DNA of 7,076 bases from CAZEDK01 sp964511025 (lineage in GTDB: Bacteria; Patescibacteriota; Gracilibacteria; UBA1369; GWF2-33-10), in the NCBI GenBank assembly GCA_964511025.1, contig CAZEDK010000054.1, forward strand, positions 1-7,076, given 5' to 3'. Made by a program: the position numbers and the translations under genes. Shown one piece after another: positions 3,459 to 7,076 of the stretch. Each line of letters opens with the position of its first letter. Within the stretch, counting starts at the first letter, position 1. Under the pieces are notes generated by a model. That model did not search any database. It was not told the DNA's origin and saw only the letters and a list, made by a program, of their open reading frames with translations.

Positions 3459-6155
3459 ATGACTTACAAAATCCCAGCTGAGCCAGGTGTTTACAAATTT
3501 ATCGATAAGGAAGGAATGGTCTTGTATATTGGCAAAGCGATTAATCTTCGAAATAGAGTTAAATCGTATTTTCAAAATTCAAAAGAAAAATCAGTTCGTA
3601 CACAGAAAATGATTGAACAAATTTCTGACGTTCAATTCATAACTGTAGATTCTGATTTAGAGGCGATTTTGCTTGAAACCAATTTGATTAAAGAACTTCG
3701 TCCAAAATATAATATATTGATGAGAGACGATAAGAATTTTGTATATATAAAAGTTCATTTTGAAGATGATTATCCGCGAATTTCAATTGTGAGAAAAGTT
3801 GAAAAAGACAACGCAAAATATTTTGGACCAAAGACTGCAAAATGGAAAGTGGAAAAAACTTTTGATTTGCTTCATAGGATTTTTCCATTTCGCAATTGTA
3901 AACTACAAATTAATTGGAAAGATGGAAATGTCGAAATAAATAATAAAGTTATTAAATATCCATGTCTCGAATATCACATCAAAAGATGCAGTGCGCCTTG
4001 TATAGGCAATATCAATCCAACTGATTACAAGGTAATGATTGACCAAATCATAAGTTTTCTGAGTGGGAAACATGACGTAGTTATAAATGGTTTAAAAGAA
4101 AAAATGATGATATTTGCAAAAGAAAAAAAATTTGAACAAGCCGCAAAAATAAGAGATCAAATTTTGGCTGTAGAAGATATTATGGAAAAACAAAAAATCT
4201 CTTCGCCTGATCATATTGATCAAGATCTCATAAGTTTCATATCTGAAAATGGAAATATATATTTCAACTTATTCATGATTCGTGATGGGAGGCTTGTAAA
4301 CCAGGAAAACTTCACTTTTGAAGGAGAATTAAGCCCCCTTGACAAAGGGGATAAGGGGGATTTGGATCCCGAAATCTACGAGTCATTCATAAAACAATAC
4401 TATGAAACTGCCGCTGATATACCAAAAGAAATATTGATTTCAAAAAAGCTTGAAGAACAGGATTTGATTGAGAAATGGTTAACCGATTTGAAAGGATCCA
4501 AAGTGAAAATCATAATTCCTCAAAAAGGACAGAAAAATAAACTTCTTGAATTATCACAAAAAAATGCACAAAACTTTGCGAATCAAAATAAGACAAAATT
4601 TGAACAGGAAAAAGTAAGAACTGAAAACGCTCCTTCAGATTTGAAAGATATTCTCGTAAAAGAAGGACTGGAAATTAAGACAATTGATAGAATTGAATGT
4701 TACGATATTTCGCATTTGGCAGGTACTCATACTGTTGGATCCATGGTGGTTTTTGAAAATGGAAAAGCAAAACCTAGCGATTACAGGCAATTCAAAATAA
4801 AAAATCTTGAAAATGGTCAAATTGATGATTGCAAATCCATAGAAGAGGTTTTGACAAGAAGGTTGAAATATTTAAGTGACTCAAAAGAGAAATTAGAAAT
4901 TTATAAAAAATCTGATTTTGATTTGCCACAAGGATACGCTGTTCGCAGGGCTAAAAAAGTTGATCTCACAAGAATAAATGAATTTATGGTTGATTTTTCT
5001 TGGAAAACACAAGAAAGTCCTGAAAATTTTTACGTTTTAACAAAAGATAAAAAAGTAATTGGATGCGCAAGATTGACATATAAAGAAAAAAATAAATTTG
5101 GACATATAAGATATGTTTATGTAGATAAAAAATATCGTGGACAAAAAATTGCATTAAAGCTTGTAAAAAAAGTAATTCAAGAGTCTGTAAGTGATCTTAT
5201 CTACATGACCTGCAGGAAAAATCTTGCTCCATACTATTGCCAACTTCTGTTTACAACAGAAAAAAATATACCTGATGAATTTCAAGGCAATCTTGAGAGA
5301 ACTGCAAAAAGAGCTGAAGAAGGAGCTGTATTGTTAAAATACGATGACGATAGGCAGGTCGGTCATTTTCATACAAGAAAAGCTCGTAAAAATGATTTGG
5401 AGTCAATATTTAAGCTTAGAAAAGATTGGGGGCGCGATAATAATTGGATAAAATCTGAAGAAGGATTTTTTGTTTTAGAAAGAGAAACCATGAGAGGTAA
5501 AAAAGTTATTGGAACTGTTGCACTAGTAAAAAGAGATGAACTACATCATGAAATTATTTCTTTGATAATTGATGAAAAATATAGAGGCCAAAAACTTTCT
5601 GATTTACTTTTAAATAAAGTTATTGAAGAGTGTCCCCTGCCAACTGTTTATCTTTTATGTAAACCTGAAATAAAAGATATTTACTTAGCGAAAGGTTTTC
5701 AAGAATTAAATGTGACTCCAAAAGCTTTTGAAAGTTCTATACAATGCTGTAAAGAGAATTACAATGAAGATAGTGTTATTTTGATTTATGATAAATATAA
5801 AAATACAGTAAAAAAAGATGAATCTTTTTATTCAAGACCTGATTTGATTGTGGTTGACGGAGGAAAAGGACAACTTTCAAGCGCGCAATTTGCAATGGAC
5901 AATTTAAATTTAAATATTCCGATAATAGGACTTGCGAAACAGAATGAAGAAATTGTTATTAGCGGTCAGCGATTAGCGGTCAGCGAACAGTCCCATAATT
6001 ATGAAGTAGGCAAACTTGAAAGTGAGAATTTTCAGTCAATTTTGTTGCCAAAAAACTCCCAAGCTTTACAATTGCTTCAAAGAATTCGTGATGAAGCACA
6101 TAGATTTGCTATTTCTTTTAATAGAAAATTAAGGACAAAAAATTTAATTAATTAA
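3459..6155 (+). CDS. uvrC: UvrABC excinuclease subunit C with two inserted GNAT-like domains
   Basis: UvrC makes both incisions around DNA lesions after UvrA/UvrB recognition in nucleotide excision repair. The GIY-YIG nuclease domain (residues 8-90) keeps GVY 10-12, YIG 23-25, R33, E73 and N85. C147, C169, C177 and C181 match the four cysteines of the UvrC iron-sulfur cluster. The UVR helix pair that contacts UvrB is at about 211-247. The RNase H-like nuclease keeps D416 (CYDISH), D456/D457, D800 (VVDGGKGQL) and H881 (RDEAHRF). Length is 898 residues against roughly 600 usually. The excess is mainly residues 472-789, two tandem GNAT-like domains placed between the second and third catalytic Asp. 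The C-terminal (HhH)2 module is missing; the protein stops 17 residues after H881. Two repeat-derived inserts lie near 291-302 and 834-846. ATG 3459 fits the family N-terminus; no Shine-Dalgarno motif is present. The identity is certain; the role of the insert is unknown. Confidence 0.96.
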   Translation: MTYKIPAEPGVYKFIDKEGMVLYIGKAINLRNRVKSYFQNSKEKSVRTQKMIEQISDVQFITVDSDLEAILLETNLIKELRPKYNILMRDDKNFVYIKVHFEDDYPRISIVRKVEKDNAKYFGPKTAKWKVEKTFDLLHRIFPFRNCKLQINWKDGNVEINNKVIKYPCLEYHIKRCSAPCIGNINPTDYKVMIDQIISFLSGKHDVVINGLKEKMMIFAKEKKFEQAAKIRDQILAVEDIMEKQKISSPDHIDQDLISFISENGNIYFNLFMIRDGRLVNQENFTFEGELSPLDKGDKGDLDPEIYESFIKQYYETAADIPKEILISKKLEEQDLIEKWLTDLKGSKVKIIIPQKGQKNKLLELSQKNAQNFANQNKTKFEQEKVRTENAPSDLKDILVKEGLEIKTIDRIECYDISHLAGTHTVGSMVVFENGKAKPSDYRQFKIKNLENGQIDDCKSIEEVLTRRLKYLSDSKEKLEIYKKSDFDLPQGYAVRRAKKVDLTRINEFMVDFSWKTQESPENFYVLTKDKKVIGCARLTYKEKNKFGHIRYVYVDKKYRGQKIALKLVKKVIQESVSDLIYMTCRKNLAPYYCQLLFTTEKNIPDEFQGNLERTAKRAEEGAVLLKYDDDRQVGHFHTRKARKNDLESIFKLRKDWGRDNNWIKSEEGFFVLERETMRGKKVIGTVALVKRDELHHEIISLIIDEKYRGQKLSDLLLNKVIEECPLPTVYLLCKPEIKDIYLAKGFQELNVTPKAFESSIQCCKENYNEDSVILIYDKYKNTVKKDESFYSRPDLIVVDGGKGQLSSAQFAMDNLNLNIPIIGLAKQNEEIVISGQRLAVSEQSHNYEVGKLESENFQSILLPKNSQALQLLQRIRDEAHRFAISFNRKLRTKNLIN
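4331..4363 (+). repeat. GC-rich palindromic repeat inserted in frame in uvrC
   Basis: In otherwise AT-rich coding DNA, C4334-T4340 (CCCCCTT) is followed by GACA, then AAGGGG (4345-4350) and a second AAGGGGG (4353-4359), so the left arm can pair with either right arm. The sequence contributes about 11 codons (residues 291-301) and reads SPLDKGDKGDL in the protein. It falls in a variable stretch before the conserved FIKQYY segment of UvrC. It resembles the dispersed CCCCCTTTGTCAAGGGGG-type repeats seen in several bacterial groups; that resemblance is from memory. Confidence 0.65.
4935..5345 (+). other. GNAT-like domain 1 inside UvrC
   Basis: Residues about 493-629 of UvrC read as a GNAT N-acetyltransferase fold: an N-terminal strand and helix (YAVRRAKKVDLTRINEF), a central KKVIGCARL strand, then the acetyl-CoA loop region VYVDKKYRGQKIALKLVKK (553-571) with R-G-Q-K-I-A in the position of the usual [RQ]-x-x-G-x-[GA]. 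The later Y-x-x-x-GF motif is degraded to PYYCQLLF. It may bind acyl-CoA weakly or have lost activity. Confidence 0.75.
5367..5795 (+). other. GNAT-like domain 2 inside UvrC
   Basis: Residues about 637-779 repeat the GNAT plan: HTRKARKNDLESIFKLR, a KKVIGTVAL strand, LIIDEKYRGQKLSDLLLNK (702-720) as the acetyl-CoA loop and helix, and IYLAKGF (741-747) as the C-terminal Y-x-x-x-GF motif. It is closer to a canonical GNAT than domain 1. Shared blocks (RKA..DL, KKVIG, D.KYRGQK) suggest that the two domains arose by duplication. Confidence 0.78.
5958..5991 (+). repeat. 14-bp direct tandem repeat inserted in frame in uvrC
   Basis: ATTAGCGGTCAGCG occurs twice back to back (5958-5971 and 5972-5985), followed by AACAGT. 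Because 14 is not a multiple of three, the copies are read in different frames and encode ISGQR then LAVSE (residues 834-843). It sits between the EEIV strand and the LLPKNS segment, which are much closer in ordinary UvrC. The core AGCGGTCAGC resembles AGCGGTGAGC, the reverse strand of the repeat at 2706-2721. Confidence 0.65.
6144..6155. other. 12-bp palindromic shared stop region (TTAATTAATTAA)
   Basis: The convergent overlap of uvrC and the ATP-grasp gene is exactly the palindrome TTAATTAATTAA. It contains TAA at 6145, 6149 and 6153, one in each forward frame, and by symmetry in each reverse frame, so it stops translation in all six. No hairpin with a T-run is visible nearby, so transcription termination here is not explained. 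Confidence 0.85.
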
Positions 6156-6938
6156 CAGTTGATCTACAAAATATTCTGCGAGATTAAGCTTGCTTTCCCT
6201 GAATAATCCATTAAATAAACAGCTTCTATTAACTTCCAATAGATATAAATTATTTTTGCTTTTTGCTATATCCAAGCCAATAAAATCCAATGTATTTTTT
6301 TGAATTATTTTTTCTACAAAGCTTGAAATGTTGTGTTCTAAATCCTCAGTACCATAAATTTCAACCTTGGAATATTTAGTTTTTGAATTTTTTAATGAAG
6401 CTTTTTTGATAATTTGATTAAAAATAACGTAAACTCGATATTCTCTATCAATTTTAATTTTATTTTGTATAACATAATCAGATGGATCCTTGTCAACTAA
6501 CTCTTTTGAATCAAATATTATTCCTTTTGCTCTGCTTGATATTCTTTTCTTTGTAAAAAAAGAAGCATTATTAACATCTTTAATATCACTTAAAATCTTT
6601 GTGTCCGGCATAAATTCTTTGAATAATTGATACTGTTTCCATTTATCTTCAAAATAGATATCTTCTACTGATTGGATATTATCAATGAGATAACTATTTT
6701 TTTTGTTATTTAAAATAATATTAATTTTTTGCTTTAAATCATCTGCTTCATAAAGATAGTTAAACGGATCTCTGATATAAATATAATGATATTGGTTAGA
6801 TTCCAATTTCTTTTTTATCAAATTCAAATTTTCATGAAAAAAACAAAAATCTACTTTAATTTTAGATTTTATTTCTTCGGTCAAAAAAAGAGGAATTGAT
6901 AAGTCGTTGACTGTTGTGACTAGCAGTAATGATCTCAA
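6144..6938 (-). CDS. RimK-like ATP-grasp ligase, substrate unknown
   Basis: This 264-residue protein shows an ATP-grasp layout. The N-terminal alpha/beta region (1-95) starts with the strand LRSLLLVTT in the ORF frame. DKWKQYQLFKEFMPDT (98-113) is the typical entry to the ATP-binding part; K130/K131 and the loop SSRAKGI (134-140) match the lysine and flexible loop over ATP, though the loop is glycine-poor; REYRVYVI (165-172) holds the conserved Arg; GLDIA (221-225) and LLEVNRS (233-239) give the Asp and E-x-N magnesium ligands. ATP-grasp enzymes of this type activate a carboxylate as acyl phosphate and join it to an amine, as RimK and glutathione synthetase do; acceptor and donor cannot be told. 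The start is TTG (6936-6938), because no ATG, GTG or other TTG lies between it and the upstream stop at 6981-6983. No Shine-Dalgarno motif is clear. The 3' end overlaps uvrC by 12 bases, tail to tail. Confidence 0.82.
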   Translation of the reverse strand: MRSLLLVTTVNDLSIPLFLTEEIKSKIKVDFCFFHENLNLIKKKLESNQYHYIYIRDPFNYLYEADDLKQKINIILNNKKNSYLIDNIQSVEDIYFEDKWKQYQLFKEFMPDTKILSDIKDVNNASFFTKKRISSRAKGIIFDSKELVDKDPSDYVIQNKIKIDREYRVYVIFNQIIKKASLKNSKTKYSKVEIYGTEDLEHNISSFVEKIIQKNTLDFIGLDIAKSKNNLYLLEVNRSCLFNGLFRESKLNLAEYFVDQLLIN

Positions 6939-7018
6939 TTTGTTGTTTATAATGATTTCGTATATATTTCTATCAGAAATCTAAATTTTATACAATTAAT
7001 TTAAAATAGACCTTTCAT

Positions 7019-7034
7019 GTAACTGCTCACCGCT
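7019..7034. repeat. Second exact copy of the 16-bp repeat GTAACTGCTCACCGCT
   Basis: It is identical to 2706-2721 and in the same orientation. It lies in the non-coding stretch 6939-7076 upstream of the ATP-grasp gene. If the 2706-2885 segment is a defined element, this may be the left end of another copy running out of the window, although the bases after it (TTGTATAATTTGG) do not match closely. The final bases ATTGTCATCCTGAATT (7061-7076) look like the start of another common dispersed repeat, but the window ends too soon to tell. Confidence 0.6.
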
Positions 7035-7076
7035 TTGTATAATTTGGTCAACTCCATTTAATTGTCATCCTGAATT

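Noticed and set aside
3688..3888. 66-codon antisense reading frame in uvrC
   Set aside because: It is the antisense of the conserved GIY-YIG/cysteine region.
4635..4820. 61-codon antisense reading frame in uvrC
   Set aside because: It is the antisense of the conserved RNase H-like CYDISH region.
83..6938. Alternative genetic code with UGA as an amino acid
   Set aside because: All five genes are open with the standard code; absence of TGA stops among five genes is expected in AT-rich DNA.
6987..7015. TATAAA on the - strand as -10 of the ATP-grasp gene
   Set aside because: No -35-like hexamer lies 16-18 bases away, and AT-rich DNA gives such matches easily.
7038..7043. TATAAT on the + strand near the right edge
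   Set aside because: There is no -35 partner and no visible downstream gene in the window.

Overview
The window is AT-rich bacterial DNA with five protein genes, short gaps and no rRNA, tRNA or CRISPR array that I can recognise. Hand counts of single 60-base lines give about 18% G+C inside uvrC (4081-4140) and 45-48% at the start of the first gene. Low G+C, mostly absent Shine-Dalgarno motifs, small orphan exported proteins and dispersed palindromic repeats fit a Candidate Phyla Radiation (Patescibacteria) genome, of Parcubacteria or similar type. That placement is inference; no marker gene here proves it. Standard stops work throughout (three TAA, two TAG), so there is no sign of UGA recoding.

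Layout. 83-1843 (+) encodes an unrecognised membrane-anchored or exported protein with an 8-residue tandem repeat near its C-terminus. Convergent to it, 1865-2704 (-) encodes a probable exported zinc metallopeptidase (HEIGH plus a downstream FAE motif). A 250-base divergent gap (2705-2954) holds a 180-bp segment bounded by perfect 12-bp inverted repeats with two more palindromes inside, followed by a near-ideal sigma-70 promoter. That promoter drives a small helical orphan at 2955-3404 (+). Next is uvrC at 3459-6155 (+). It ends tail to tail, overlapping by 12 bases, with a RimK-like ATP-grasp gene at 6144-6938 (-). The last 138 bases are non-coding and carry another copy of the 16-bp repeat.

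The most notable object is UvrC. It has the whole set of nuclease residues (GIY-YIG site, four-cysteine cluster, UVR helix pair, RNase H-like Asp/Asp/Asp/His). However, two tandem GNAT acetyltransferase-like domains, about 318 residues in all, sit inside the RNase H-like nuclease domain, and the usual C-terminal helix-hairpin-helix module is absent. Two dispersed repeat sequences also appear to have been inserted in frame elsewhere in the protein.

Functional links between neighbours are weak. UvrC belongs to nucleotide excision repair. The first two genes look like cell-surface or secreted products. The ATP-grasp enzyme probably joins an amino acid or peptide to an unknown acceptor. Opposing orientations make one shared operon impossible; at most 2955-3404 and uvrC could be co-transcribed.
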